Assembly: GCF_031624635.1 (NCBI RefSeq)
Contig: NZ_JAMQOQ010000006.1
Location: 124,001-188,000 of the forward strand
Reading direction: 5' to 3'
Origin: Halogeometricum sp. S3BR5-2
GTDB taxonomy: Archaea > Halobacteriota > Halobacteria > Halobacteriales > Haloferacaceae
DNA length: 64,000 bases
The position numbers and the translations under genes were made by a program. Each line of letters starts with the position of its first letter. Position 1 is the first letter of the stretch. Shown here in pieces: positions 33,818-43,371 of the stretch. A model generated the notes under the pieces. It was not told the origin of the DNA, ran no database searches, and was given only the letters and a program-made list of their open reading frames with translations.

Positions 33818-34006
33818 TCAGTCGTCGTCCGAGTCCGCGTCCGCGTCGGAGTCAGAGTCCGAATCCGAATCCGAATCCGTGTCCGCGTCGGAATCCGAAT
33901 CCGCGTCCCCGACGGCCTCCGTCTGCTCGACGGCGTCGACGTCGCCCTCGCCGCCGCCGTACTGTTCCTGCCGTTCCTCCTCGGCGTCGGTATCGTCGTC
34001 CGTCAT
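33818..34006 (-). CDS. small Ser-Asp repeat acidic protein
   Basis: 62 residues from ATG 34006 (MTDDDTDAEEERQEQYGGGE). The C-terminal third is a Ser/Ala/Thr-Asp dipeptide repeat ending SDADADSDDD, encoded by an imperfect GGATTC-type DNA repeat. There are almost no basic or hydrophobic residues, so the protein is disordered. No function can be assigned. It converges on the catalase gene and is divergent from the M20 peptidase gene; repeat expansion may vary its length between strains. Confidence 0.55.
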   Translation of the reverse strand: MTDDDTDAEEERQEQYGGGEGDVDAVEQTEAVGDADSDSDADTDSDSDSDSDSDADADSDDD

Positions 34007-34131
34007 ACGGTCGACCGTAGCGTCGGCCGACGGAAGGGTCCTCCGGCCGGGAGTCCGTCCCACCCCTTCAGTCCGCTCCCCGGCGTTACCGGGGAGCCGA
34101 GACTTATGCCGGCCGCGGGATATCTCCGCGC

Positions 34132-35208
34132 ATGCGAGAACTGCGCGAACTCACCCGGAAACTCGTCTCGACGCCGAGCCACGAGGACGAGTCGGCCTGC
34201 GGCGACGCCATCGAGTCGTGGCTCCGCGGGGAGACGGACGCCGACGTGACGCGGGACGAACACGGGAACGTCGTCGCCCGGAAGGGCGAGGGGACGTCGC
34301 TCGCCCTCGTGGGGCACCACGACGTGGTGCCGCCGGACGACTCCCAGATAGACGACGGCGAGTACGTCGTCGAGGAACGCGACGGCCGCCTGTACGGCCG
34401 CGGGACGGCGGACATGAAAGGCGCCGTCGCGGCGTCGATGCTCGCCTTCCGCGACGCCGACCCGGCGGGCGAACTCGTCTTCGCCTCGTTCGTCGGCGAG
34501 GAGGTGGGCGGCGAGGGCGCCCGCGGCGCCATCGCGGACGGGTTCGCGCCCGACCACGCAATCGTCGGCGAGGGGTCGACGAACTATTCTGGAGCCGATG
34601 TGACCGATGTGGTCGTCGCGCACAAGGGACGGCGCGCCTCCACCGTCGTCGCGCGCGGCACCGCCTCGCACGCGAGCGAACCCGAGGCGGGCGAGAACGC
34701 CGTCTACCGCGCCTGCGACGCCGTCGACGTGATCCGCGACCTCGACGCCCCCGAGGCCGACGTGTTCGGCGAGCGGTTGTCCGGGAGCGTCGTCGTCACC
34801 GAGGTTGACGGCGGGTCGGCGTGGAACGTCGTCCCCGAGCGCTGCGAGGTGACCGTGGACGAGCGAACCGTCCCCGGCGACTACGCCGACTTGGAACGGG
34901 TGGAGTCCGTCGAGGGCGTCGAGTGGGTGGTCGAACAGGACCTGCCGCCGATGGGATGCGACGACGAGGCGTTCGCGGAGGCCGTCCTCGGCGCGGCCGC
35001 GCGGGCGCAGGCGGGCGACCCGGAACTGGTGACGAAGCCGCACGCCACGGACGCCGGATGGCTGGCGGAGGCGGGGACGACGTGCGTCGTCTGCGGCGCC
35101 TCCGAACCGGGCGAGGCGCACACGAAGACCGAGAGCGTCTCGCTGTCGGTGGTCGAGCGGTGTTACGAGATATACCGCGACGCGGCCGAGTCGTGGCCGA
35201 CGACGTAG
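34132..35208 (+). CDS. M20 family metallopeptidase / amidohydrolase
   Basis: 358 residues. The di-zinc ligands are visible: His in VGHHDVVPP, bridging Asp in YGRGTADMKG, the catalytic Glu pair in GEEVGGEG, a later Asp/Glu region (VGEGSTNY) and the final His in GEAHTKTESV. A dimerisation/lid domain (VVAHKGRRASTVVARGTASHAS) lies in the middle. The subgroup includes succinyl-diaminopimelate desuccinylase and LysK-like lysine/ornithine deacylases; which reaction applies cannot be told from this window. A TATA-like ACTTATGCC lies at about -30. Confidence 0.87.
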   Translation: MRELRELTRKLVSTPSHEDESACGDAIESWLRGETDADVTRDEHGNVVARKGEGTSLALVGHHDVVPPDDSQIDDGEYVVEERDGRLYGRGTADMKGAVAASMLAFRDADPAGELVFASFVGEEVGGEGARGAIADGFAPDHAIVGEGSTNYSGADVTDVVVAHKGRRASTVVARGTASHASEPEAGENAVYRACDAVDVIRDLDAPEADVFGERLSGSVVVTEVDGGSAWNVVPERCEVTVDERTVPGDYADLERVESVEGVEWVVEQDLPPMGCDDEAFAEAVLGAAARAQAGDPELVTKPHATDAGWLAEAGTTCVVCGASEPGEAHTKTESVSLSVVERCYEIYRDAAESWPTT

Positions 35209-35270
35209 CCCCTCGGTACGGCGGCCTCGGCATGCAATAGTTGATAACGCGGGAGGTGTTTCGATTCGAT

Positions 35271-36809
35271 ATGGCCACTGACGCCGCCGGGGCCGACGCC
35301 GAGTCGGCGCCAGACGCTTACGCGGAACTCCTCGAAACGTACAAGCGGGTCTCGAACGTCCGGAACGCGGCCGGACTGCTCTCGTGGGACCAGCAGGTGA
35401 TGATGCCGGAGGGCGGCACCCCCGCGCGCTCCCAGCAGTTGTCGACGCTCTCGTCGCTGTCGCACGAACTGCTCACCGACGACGAGGTGGGCGAGGCGCT
35501 GGAGGAACTCGAAGACGCCGACCTGACCGACGAGCAGGCCGCCGTCGTCAGGGAGATTCGGCGCGCGTACGACCGCGCCGTGAGCGTCCCCTCCGAGTTG
35601 GTCGAGGAGATATCCACCGCCTCCTCGGAGGCGCTCCCGGCGTGGGAGAAGGCGAAGGCCGAGGACGACTTCTCGGCGTTCGCGCCCCACCTGGAGAAAC
35701 ACATCGAACTCAAGCGGGAGTACGCCGAGCACATCGACCCCGACCGGGACCCCTACGAGGTGCTGTTCGAGGACTTCGAGCCGTGTCTCCCCTTGGAGCA
35801 GGCCGAGTCCATCCTCGAAGAACTCCGCGACACGCTCGTCCCCATGATAGCGGAGATACGCAAGTCGGGCGACGACATCGCCACCGACGCGTTCACGAGG
35901 GAGGGCGAGTACCCCGAGGACGCACAGGAGGAACTCTGCCGCGACGTGCTCTCGACGCTCGGCTACCCGTGGGAGCGCGGCCGCCTCGACACCTCCTCGC
36001 ATCCGTTCTCCACGGGGACGACGTTCGACGCGCGCGTGACGACGCGCTTCGACGAGTCCGACCCGCTCGGGTCGCTGCTCTCGACGGTCCACGAGTTCGG
36101 CCACGCGACGTACACCCACGGCCTGCCGGACGAGCACTACGCGACGCCGCTGGGCGAGTCGCGTGACCTGTCGGTCCACGAGTCCCAATCGCGCCTCTGG
36201 GAGAATCACGTCGGCCGCTCGGAGGCGTTCTGGAACGTGCTGCTCCCGACGTTCAAAGAGCAGTTCCCGAAGGCCGAGGACGTGACGCCGGAGGAGGCCT
36301 ACGAGGCGGCGAATCAGGTGTACGAGGACAACCTCATCCGCGTCGAGGCGGACGAACTCACCTACCACCTGCACATCATCGTCCGCTTCGAGATAGAGCG
36401 GGCGCTCATCGCGGGCGACATCGACGTCGAGGAGGTGCCCGAGGTGTGGAACGACAAGTACGAGGAGTACCTCGGCGTCCGCCCCGAGACGGACTCGGAA
36501 GGCTGCCTGCAGGACATCCACTGGAGCCACGGCAACTTCGGCTACTTCCCGACGTACTCGCTCGGGTCGGTGATGGCCGCGCAGTTGTACGACGCCGCCG
36601 AGGACGACATCGACGGCTTGGAGGACCGAATCGGGGAGGGCGACTTCGAACCGCTGCACGAGTGGCTGACCGAGAACGTCCACCGGCACGGCGCGCGCTA
36701 CGAGACGAACGAACTCGTGGTTGGTGCGACGGGCGAGGACTTCACCGCCGAGGCGTTCACCGACTACGTCACCGAGAAGTACGGCGACCTGTACGGCATC
36801 GACGCGTAG
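35271..36809 (+). CDS. M32 family carboxypeptidase (thermostable carboxypeptidase Taq type)
   Basis: 512-residue zinc carboxypeptidase with broad specificity that removes C-terminal residues. The zinc site HEFGH is in LSTVHEFGHATYTHGLP, with a downstream Glu ligand expected in SQSRLWENHVGRS (the HESQSRLWEN motif of M32). Further family motifs are HPFSTGTTFDARVTTRFDE and VEADELTYHLHIIVRFEIE. Full length, with no signal peptide, so cytosolic peptide turnover is likely. It follows the M20 gene by 62 nt in the same direction. Confidence 0.95.
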   Translation: MATDAAGADAESAPDAYAELLETYKRVSNVRNAAGLLSWDQQVMMPEGGTPARSQQLSTLSSLSHELLTDDEVGEALEELEDADLTDEQAAVVREIRRAYDRAVSVPSELVEEISTASSEALPAWEKAKAEDDFSAFAPHLEKHIELKREYAEHIDPDRDPYEVLFEDFEPCLPLEQAESILEELRDTLVPMIAEIRKSGDDIATDAFTREGEYPEDAQEELCRDVLSTLGYPWERGRLDTSSHPFSTGTTFDARVTTRFDESDPLGSLLSTVHEFGHATYTHGLPDEHYATPLGESRDLSVHESQSRLWENHVGRSEAFWNVLLPTFKEQFPKAEDVTPEEAYEAANQVYEDNLIRVEADELTYHLHIIVRFEIERALIAGDIDVEEVPEVWNDKYEEYLGVRPETDSEGCLQDIHWSHGNFGYFPTYSLGSVMAAQLYDAAEDDIDGLEDRIGEGDFEPLHEWLTENVHRHGARYETNELVVGATGEDFTAEAFTDYVTEKYGDLYGIDA

Positions 36810-36914
36810 CGAACGAGCGCTCCGCGCTCCTCTGGTCCAATTCGACCCGAAACGACGCCCGTCCGTCTCCGGAAACTATCGACCGCTCCCGAGGCGTGGG
36901 TACCGGCAACAAGC

Positions 36915-36922
36915 CTAAGTAA
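36915..36922 (+). promoter_or_regulatory. TATA-like box of the zinc-finger microprotein
   Basis: CTAAGTAA lies 24-31 nt before ATG 36946 and fits a leaderless start. Confidence 0.55.
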
Positions 36923-36945
36923 TGGTACGGCGTAGCACACCATGT

Positions 36946-37131
36946 ATGGCCTCAGCACCCGACTCCGACGAGGCGCTGTTCGACCAGTTCTTGGACGACC
37001 GCGGTCACGACGTATCCGAACCGCAGGACTGGGAGACATCCTATAACAAGAAGCAGTGTCCGGACTGCGGTGCACTCCACGACGAGGCGGCGGTCGACTG
37101 TACCGTCTGCGGATGGGACCCGCGCGCCTGA
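36946..37131 (+). CDS. HVO_0416-like small zinc-finger protein
   Basis: 61 residues. A zinc ribbon is formed by Cys38, Cys41, Cys52 and Cys55 in the QCPDCGALHD and CTVCGW segments, after an acidic N-terminus with DEALFDQFLDDRGHD. The SYNKKQCPDCG signature matches my memory of the HVO_0416 family of haloarchaeal microproteins. Such proteins probably act through protein or nucleic-acid contacts, but the specific role is unknown. An out-of-frame ATG at 36942 is rejected because it does not open this frame. Confidence 0.82.
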   Translation: MASAPDSDEALFDQFLDDRGHDVSEPQDWETSYNKKQCPDCGALHDEAAVDCTVCGWDPRA

Positions 37132-37240
37132 CGGCCCCCGCTCGACCTCCGCGAATCGACTTCTGACTCGCGTTTTCCGACGATGAGAGCGGTCTCCAAA
37201 AGCAGGCAGTTTATCAGGGACTAGGGCGTGAACGGGTACA

Positions 37241-39097
37241 ATGAGCGACTCCGACGCGACAGTCACCCGTCTGTTCGGGGGTCCGGGGAGCGGGAAGACG
37301 ACGGCGCTCCTCGACCGAGTCGAGGAGATTCTCGAAGACGACGACGTGACGATTCGGGACATCCTCGTCGTCTCCTACACCCGCGCCGCGGCCGCGGAGA
37401 TACGAGAGCGACTCGCGGAGCGACTCGACGTCTCCCCGCGGGCGTTGCAGGGGAACGTCGCCACGATGCACGCGAAGGCGTACGAACTGCTCGACCTCTC
37501 GCGCAACGACGTGGTCGGCGAGAAGGACAAAGAGGAGTTCTGCGAGGACTTCGGCGTCGAGTTCGAAGACGAGTACGGCGGCGCCGGCCGCCGCACCGCC
37601 CGGTCGACGACCATCGGGAACAAGATCATCGCCACGAGCCAGTGGCTCCAGCGGACCCGCCGCGACGTCTCCGAGTGGTACGACGTGCCGTTCAACTGGG
37701 ACGTCGAGGAGGTCCGACTCCCGCCGGAGGTCGACCCCAACGCGCAGGAGGGCAACAAGTACACGCCGACGTGGCCCTCCGACGACGACCGCATCGACGT
37801 GCCGAGCGTCATCCGCGGGTGGCGCAAGTACAAGGGCGACAACGGCCTCGTCGGCTTCGCGGACATGCTCGAACGGGTGAAGCAGCGCTCGCTCGTCCCG
37901 AACGTCGACTACCTCGTCATCGACGAGTTCCAGGACATCACGACGCTGCAGTACGACGTGTACCAGGAGTGGCTCCCGCACCTGAAGGGCGTGCTCATCG
38001 CCGGCGACGACGACCAGGTCGTCTACGCGTGGCAGGGCGCGGACCCGAACCTCCTCCTCGACACCGAACGCGACGAGGACGTGGTGCTGCCGAACTCCTA
38101 CCGCCTTCCCTCGAAGATTCTGGACGTGGTGAATCAGGAGATTCGCCACATCGAGAAGCGCCAGGAGAAGGACCTCCACCCGCGCAAGGAGGGCGGCGTC
38201 GTCGAGGGCGTCGCCAATCCGTCGATGCTGGACCTCGCGCGGAACGTGCGCTACACCATCGAGAACGACGACGACGAGGAGAGCATCATGGTGCTGTTCC
38301 GGGCGCGCTACCAGATGTTCCAGTTCATCGACGAGTTCCTGCCGCTCGGCGTCCCGTTCTCCGTCCTCACGGACCAGCGGATGTGGACCGACCGCCTCAC
38401 CCAGTACGTCGAAGCCATCGAGAAACTCGACCAGGGCGAGAACATCACCGGACTGGAGGCGCGGCGTCTCGCCGACATGCTGCAGGAGTCGGCGTTCGGG
38501 TCGAACGAGCGCGACGACCTGTTCGACTACATCGACGACCTGCAGGAACTCGAAGGCGTCGAGGACCTGACCGACCTCGAAGTGACGCCGGAGACCATCA
38601 AGGACCACGCGCCGTTCGTCCCCGACGGCGCCGCCGCCGGCGACATGGTCCGCAAGGTCACCTCGTTCCAGCGCAAGTCCGTCGAGGCGTACTTCGAGGG
38701 CGAGTATCGGGGCATGGACCCCAACCGCGTCCGCGTCGGCACCATCCACTCCGCGAAGGGCCGCGAGGCCGACCACGTGTTCGTCTCCACGGACCTGACC
38801 GAGAAGGTGGTCGAGCAGATGGCCGCCTCCGTCGACGACGAAGAAGTGGAGGGCGTCGAGGAGTTCACCTCCACGACGGACCCCGTCCCCATCCTCACGG
38901 ACAACGAGCGCCGCGTGTTCTACGTCGGGATGTCGCGGGCCCGCGAGCGCCTCGTCATCCTGGAGAACCTCGTGAAGGGAGCGCCGACGCTCCCCGTGAG
39001 CGTCCTCCTGCACAACGAGGTGCGCGACACGCCGCTGGAGGAACTGCTCGAAGAGGCGCAGACGGGCGACGCGCCGGCGCCCGAACCGGACCCGTAA
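37241..39097 (+). CDS. UvrD/Rep-like SF1A DNA helicase
   Basis: 618-residue ATP-dependent helicase. Walker A is GGPGSGKTTALL near residues 13-24. Motif Ia lies in SYTRAAAAEIRERL, Walker B in YLVIDEFQDITTLQ, motif III in IAGDDDQVVYAWQGA, motif IV in LPNSYRLPSKIL, motif V in GTIHSAKGREADHVFV, and motif VI in FYVGMSRARERL. All core motifs are intact. Haloarchaeal members of this type are shorter than bacterial UvrD. It probably acts in repair or replication restart; UvrA lies 20 kb away. Confidence 0.93.
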   Translation: MSDSDATVTRLFGGPGSGKTTALLDRVEEILEDDDVTIRDILVVSYTRAAAAEIRERLAERLDVSPRALQGNVATMHAKAYELLDLSRNDVVGEKDKEEFCEDFGVEFEDEYGGAGRRTARSTTIGNKIIATSQWLQRTRRDVSEWYDVPFNWDVEEVRLPPEVDPNAQEGNKYTPTWPSDDDRIDVPSVIRGWRKYKGDNGLVGFADMLERVKQRSLVPNVDYLVIDEFQDITTLQYDVYQEWLPHLKGVLIAGDDDQVVYAWQGADPNLLLDTERDEDVVLPNSYRLPSKILDVVNQEIRHIEKRQEKDLHPRKEGGVVEGVANPSMLDLARNVRYTIENDDDEESIMVLFRARYQMFQFIDEFLPLGVPFSVLTDQRMWTDRLTQYVEAIEKLDQGENITGLEARRLADMLQESAFGSNERDDLFDYIDDLQELEGVEDLTDLEVTPETIKDHAPFVPDGAAAGDMVRKVTSFQRKSVEAYFEGEYRGMDPNRVRVGTIHSAKGREADHVFVSTDLTEKVVEQMAASVDDEEVEGVEEFTSTTDPVPILTDNERRVFYVGMSRARERLVILENLVKGAPTLPVSVLLHNEVRDTPLEELLEEAQTGDAPAPEPDP

Positions 39098-39107
39098 CCG
39101 AGACGGC

Positions 39108-40271
39108 ATGGAGGCATCCGACCCCCTCCCCGCCCCGTCGACGGACGCCTCGTTCCTCGACGTGGCGCTCTCGGAGTCCGACGCCGCGGCGTTCGTCGCC
39201 GTCGGCGACCGCTCCGACGACGACCTGCGGTATCTCACCCGCTTCTCGGGGCCGGACCGCGACTACGCGTTCGTCCGCGCGGCGGGCGAGTCCGCCCTCT
39301 GCGCGCCGAGCCTGTTCGCCGAGCAGGCCGAACGGGAGTTCGACGGGACGGTGCGAACGGAAGACGCGACCGACCCCGCGGGCGTCCGCGCGGCGGCCGC
39401 ACTCTCGGCGCTCGGCGTCGACTCGGGGACGGTGCTCGTCCCGCAGCGAATCCCGCACGACGCCGCGGTCCACCTCGAACGCGCGGGCTACGACCTCGAA
39501 TCGACGACGGCCGTCGCCGACGCGCGTCGCGTGAAGACCGAGGAGGAGGTCGACTGCCTCCGCCGGGTCCAACGCGCCGCCGTCCGGGGGATGGCGCGCG
39601 CCGAGGAGATTCTGGCCGCGGCCGACCCCGACGGCGACAAACTGCTGTGGGAGGGGGCGCCGCTGTCGACCGAGCGCCTCCGGAGGCGGGTGAACGCCGA
39701 GTTCGCCGCCTACGGCGTCCGCGACGCGGGCAACACCGTCGTCGGCGCGGGGCCGTCCGCGGCCGACTTACACTACACCGGCACCGACGTCCTCCGGCCC
39801 GGCGAGACCGTTCTGTTGGACCTCTCGCCGCGCGGCCCGCACGGCTACTACGGCGACCTCTCGCGCACCTACGTCGTCGACAGCGACGGCGGGTGGGAGC
39901 GCCGCGCCTACGTCGCCGTGGAGGCGGCGCTGAGCGCCGCGCTGGACGAGATAGCGCCCGGGGCCCGCGCGAACGACGTGCACCGCGAGGCCGCCGCCGA
40001 ACTCACCGCCCACGGGTTCGACCCGAACGCCGAGGAGGGCGCGGCCGGGTTCACCCACGGCACGGGCCACGGCGTCGGCGTCTCCCTCCACGAGGCGCCG
40101 TCGCTCCGCGATTCGGTCGAACTGGAAGAAGGGATGGTGTTCACCGTCGAACCGGGCGTCTACGACCCCGAACAGGGCGGCGTTCGCCTGGAGGAGTTGG
40201 TCGCCGTCACGGAGGAGGGGTACGAGATTCTCCACGAGTACCCCCGGTCGTTCGCGCCGCGGGCGGAGTAG
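39108..40271 (+). CDS. M24 family peptidase (Xaa-Pro aminopeptidase-like)
   Basis: 387 residues with a non-catalytic creatinase-type N-terminal domain (to about 145) and a C-terminal pita-bread domain. The five metal ligands are seen: Asp in LLDLSPRGP, Asp in YYGDLSRTY, His in THGTGHGVG, Glu in FTVEPGVYD and Glu in RLEELVAV. Members cleave Xaa-Pro dipeptides or peptides. It starts 10 nt after the helicase stop, so the two are probably co-transcribed, though a functional tie is not obvious. Confidence 0.92.
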   Translation: MEASDPLPAPSTDASFLDVALSESDAAAFVAVGDRSDDDLRYLTRFSGPDRDYAFVRAAGESALCAPSLFAEQAEREFDGTVRTEDATDPAGVRAAAALSALGVDSGTVLVPQRIPHDAAVHLERAGYDLESTTAVADARRVKTEEEVDCLRRVQRAAVRGMARAEEILAAADPDGDKLLWEGAPLSTERLRRRVNAEFAAYGVRDAGNTVVGAGPSAADLHYTGTDVLRPGETVLLDLSPRGPHGYYGDLSRTYVVDSDGGWERRAYVAVEAALSAALDEIAPGARANDVHREAAAELTAHGFDPNAEEGAAGFTHGTGHGVGVSLHEAPSLRDSVELEEGMVFTVEPGVYDPEQGGVRLEELVAVTEEGYEILHEYPRSFAPRAE

Positions 40272-40307
40272 CGGAATCGAACGCGGGGCCGGCGCCCCCG
40301 GCCGCGT

Positions 40308-40553
40308 CTACTTCTCCTCGTCGTCCGGCGTCTTCACGGCCTTTCCGACGACCGATTCGGCCACCTTCGAGGGGATGTCGCCGGGCGTCGTCACCATGCG
40401 CGGGAGGACGACCATCAGCACCGCGACGGCGAGGAGGCCGCCGCCGAGCAGTCGCTGCCCGTCGAGGAACGCGTTCAGCCCGAAGATACCGAGGGGGACG
40501 GCGAATATCAGCGTCGCCGCGAGCTGAATCGTCCCGATGATTCCCAGTCGCAT
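40308..40553 (-). CDS. small membrane protein (DUF7533-like)
   Basis: 81 residues opening MRLGIIGTIQLAATLIFAVP. Two hydrophobic helices lie near residues 4-26 and 33-50, followed by a conserved-looking TTPGDIPSKVAESVVGKAVKTP tail. The pattern resembles a haloarchaeal family I recall as DUF7533; no function is known. It converges on the M24 gene and diverges from the SLC13 carrier. Confidence 0.65.
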   Translation of the reverse strand: MRLGIIGTIQLAATLIFAVPLGIFGLNAFLDGQRLLGGGLLAVAVLMVVLPRMVTTPGDIPSKVAESVVGKAVKTPDDEEK

Positions 40554-40705
40554 CGTCCGTGCGATGGCCGGCCGGGGGAAAAAGCGTCTCGGTGCGCGCG
40601 AGGGGGGTCGGCGCCGGGAGCGACCGAGGGGCGGACGGGGGCGAGAGCCGGAACCGACCGGCGACCCGGCGACACGGCTAACCCGGCGGACGGAGAGGGG
40701 GAGGT

Positions 40706-42568
40706 ATGGTACCGACGGCGCCCCCGGTCGGACTCCTCGGCGCGGACCTCCCTCTCGGCGTCCTCGTCGTCGCCGCCGTCGTCCTCGGCACCGTCGTCCT
40801 GTTCGTCACCGAGGCGATACCGCCGGACGTGACGGCTCTCGCCGTCATCGTCGTCCTCGTCGCCCTCGAACCGTACACCGGCGTGTCGGCGGCGGAGGGG
40901 CTGTCGGGGTTCTCGAGTCCCGCGACGGTGACCGTCATGGCGATGTACGTCCTGAGCGACGGCATCCGGCGCACGAGCGTCATCCGCCGACTCGGGGTCG
41001 AAGTCGCCCAGTCGGCGCGCGGGAGCGAGAACCGACTCCTCGCCGCCGTCATCGGCCTCACCGGTCCCATCGCCGGCGTCGTCAACAACACGCCCGTCGT
41101 CGCCGTCTTCGTCCCGATGGTGACCGACCTGGCGAACGAGGCGGGCGTCTCCCCGTCGAAACTGCTCATCCCCCTCTCCTACGCGTCGATGCTCGCGGGG
41201 ACGCTCACCCTGTTCGGCACCGCGACGAACCTCGTCGCCTCCGAGTTGTCGGCCGACCTCCTCGGCCGGCCGTTCGGCGTCTTCGAGTTGACGCCGGTGG
41301 GCGTCGTCGTCTTCCTCGTCGGCGCGGCGTACCTGCTCACCGTCGGGAAGTGGCTGTTGCCCGCCCGCGTCCCGCCGGGGTCGCGAACCGAGCGATACGA
41401 GGTGCAACCGTACCTCGCGCGCGTCCTCGTCACCGCCCGGTCGCCGCTGGCGGGCGCGTTCGCGCAGGCGGTCGTCGAGGACGCCCGCCGCGACTTGGGG
41501 TTGGACGTGTTGGACGTGGTGCGGGGCGGAGAGCACTTCGTCGCCGCCGACTCCGACCGGGAACTGCGGGCCAGAGACGTTCTCACGGTCCGGGGCGACC
41601 CGGCGACGATACAGCGGTTCGTCGAGTTGGCCTCGCTGCGCCGACTGCCGCGGGCGACGGTGACCGACGCCGAACTCGACAACCCCGAGCGGAGCACGCT
41701 GGTCGAACTCGTCGTCCCGTCGGAGTCGGCGCTCGCGGGCGAGACGGTCGAGAGCGCCCGCCTCCGCGAGCGGTACGACGCCACCGTCCTCGCCGTGCGG
41801 CGGGCCGGCGGCGAACTCGTCCGCAACGGCGTCGGCGCGACGAAACTGCGCGGGGGCGACGCCCTGCTGCTGCGGACGACCGAGCAGGCCGCGGAGTTCC
41901 TCGCGGAGAACGACGACTTCGTCGTGACGAACGAGGCGTTCGACGAGGTGATGGAACGGGCGCGGGCGGGCGGCGTGAGTCGGACCGCCGCCGTCGCGTT
42001 CGCCGTCCTGTTCGGCGTCGTCGGCCTCGCCGCCCTCGACGTGCTGCCCATCGCCGTCGCCGCCCTCGCGGGCGTCGTCGCCATGGTCGTCTCGGGCGTC
42101 CTCTCGCCGAACGAGGCGTACGACGCGGTGAACTGGAACGTCGTCTTCCTCCTCGCGGGCGTCGTCCCCCTCGGCATCGCCCTCCGGGAGACGGGGGCGG
42201 TGGCGCTCGTCGCCGACTCGCTCGTCGCCGCGACGGCGGGCCTCCCGCCCGTCGCCGTCCTCGCCCTGTTCTACCTGTTGACGGGCGCGTTCGCCAACGT
42301 CATCACGCCCGTCGCCAGCGTCGTGCTCTTCCTCCCCGTCGCCGTCTCGACGGCCGCCGAAGCCGGTTCGGACCCGTTCTCCTTCGCCCTCGCGGTGACG
42401 TTCGCGGCGTCGACGGCGTTCACGACGCCCGTGGGCTACCAGACGAACCTCATGGTGTACGGCCCCGGCGGCTACCGCTTCTCCGATTACGTCCGCGTCG
42501 GCGCGCCCCTGCAACTGCTGCTCGCCGTCGTCACGTCCGCCGCCATCGCGCTGTACTGGGGACTCTGA
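40706..42568 (+). CDS. SLC13/DASS-type transporter with two central TrkA-C domains
   Basis: 620 residues. The membrane domain begins at once and includes the family motif GVVNNTPVVAVFVPM and, in the second half, FANVITPVASVVLFLPVAV. A cytosolic insert of about 160 residues (approx. 225-385, with DLGLDVLDVVRGGEHF...LRARDVLTVRGDPATI) shows two TrkA-C/RCK-C regulatory domains. Related bacterial proteins import sulfate, silicate or dicarboxylates with Na+. The ion is not determinable here. It ends 14 nt before the convergent DUF502 stop. Confidence 0.9.
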   Translation: MVPTAPPVGLLGADLPLGVLVVAAVVLGTVVLFVTEAIPPDVTALAVIVVLVALEPYTGVSAAEGLSGFSSPATVTVMAMYVLSDGIRRTSVIRRLGVEVAQSARGSENRLLAAVIGLTGPIAGVVNNTPVVAVFVPMVTDLANEAGVSPSKLLIPLSYASMLAGTLTLFGTATNLVASELSADLLGRPFGVFELTPVGVVVFLVGAAYLLTVGKWLLPARVPPGSRTERYEVQPYLARVLVTARSPLAGAFAQAVVEDARRDLGLDVLDVVRGGEHFVAADSDRELRARDVLTVRGDPATIQRFVELASLRRLPRATVTDAELDNPERSTLVELVVPSESALAGETVESARLRERYDATVLAVRRAGGELVRNGVGATKLRGGDALLLRTTEQAAEFLAENDDFVVTNEAFDEVMERARAGGVSRTAAVAFAVLFGVVGLAALDVLPIAVAALAGVVAMVVSGVLSPNEAYDAVNWNVVFLLAGVVPLGIALRETGAVALVADSLVAATAGLPPVAVLALFYLLTGAFANVITPVASVVLFLPVAVSTAAEAGSDPFSFALAVTFAASTAFTTPVGYQTNLMVYGPGGYRFSDYVRVGAPLQLLLAVVTSAAIALYWGL

Positions 42569-42581
42569 GTCGAGCCGTGAG

Positions 42582-43229
42582 TCATCTGACGACGCCCTCG
42601 GGCAACTCCTCGAGGTCGTCGACGCCGAGACCCGTCGTGACGACGAGACGGAGGCCGCGCCGGACGGACATATCCACCTCGAACACCTCCTCGGGCGCCG
42701 CCATCACCAGCGTCCCTGCCGTCGGGTTGGGGCTGTGCGGGACGAACACCGTGAGCAGTTCCTCGGAGTCGGTCGCCGTCTCGGCCGAACGGGGCCCGTC
42801 GTTCGTCACGAAGCCGATGGCGTACAGGCCCTTGCGGGGGTACTCCACGAGGACGACGTGGTCGAAGCCGTCGGTCTGTCTGGCCAGCGACTCCGAGACC
42901 TGTCGGACGCCGAAGTAGACGGTCCGGACGAGGGGGATGAGGCTGACGCCGCGCTCGAACCCCCCGAACAGGCGGCGGCCGAGTTCGCGGGAGGCGACGT
43001 GGCCGACGACGGTGAGCGAGACGGCGAGCAGCACCGCCGCCAGCAGTTGCGCGAGCAGTATCTCGTCGCCGGTCACGCTCGCAAGCCCCGCCGTGTTCAC
43101 AATGGGGTCGAGGATGATTCCCGTGAGACGGTCGAAGACGAAATCGAGGATGAACACCGTCACCGCCAGCGGCGCGACGAGGAACAGCCCCGCGATGAAA
43201 CTGGTCCGGAGCCGTGAGAGGAGCGTCAT
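42582..43229 (-). CDS. DUF502 family membrane protein
   Basis: 215 residues. Two membrane helices lie near residues 12-34 and 58-84, with DFVFDRLTGIILDPIVN between. A soluble C-terminal domain carries the family motifs LIPLVRTVYFGVRQVSESL and VVLVEYPRKGLYAIGFVTND, then VFVPHSPNPTAGTLVMAAPEEV. DUF502 proteins occur across bacteria, plants and archaea; in plants they are linked to membrane trafficking, but the archaeal role is unknown. The length is normal for the family. Confidence 0.92.
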   Translation of the reverse strand: MTLLSRLRTSFIAGLFLVAPLAVTVFILDFVFDRLTGIILDPIVNTAGLASVTGDEILLAQLLAAVLLAVSLTVVGHVASRELGRRLFGGFERGVSLIPLVRTVYFGVRQVSESLARQTDGFDHVVLVEYPRKGLYAIGFVTNDGPRSAETATDSEELLTVFVPHSPNPTAGTLVMAAPEEVFEVDMSVRRGLRLVVTTGLGVDDLEELPEGVVR

Positions 43230-43371
43230 CGTGGACTGTGTTAGCGAGCGACGATAAAAGCGTATCTCGCCCTGAGAGTGTCGGGACTCGAAACGTCTGG
43301 GAGTTCGTACTCACGGGGTCGCGGCGGACCAGACTCGTGATGCTTTTCACGTGCGAGATGCGACGGGAGGT

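Noticed and set aside
35163-36689. Long minus-strand open frame opposite the M32 carboxypeptidase
   Set aside because: No start context or motif; an antisense shadow of the conserved HEFGH-containing gene.
40508-42514. Minus-strand open frame opposite the SLC13 carrier
   Set aside because: It is an Arg/Glu/Gly low-complexity antisense product, while the plus strand encodes a full transporter.
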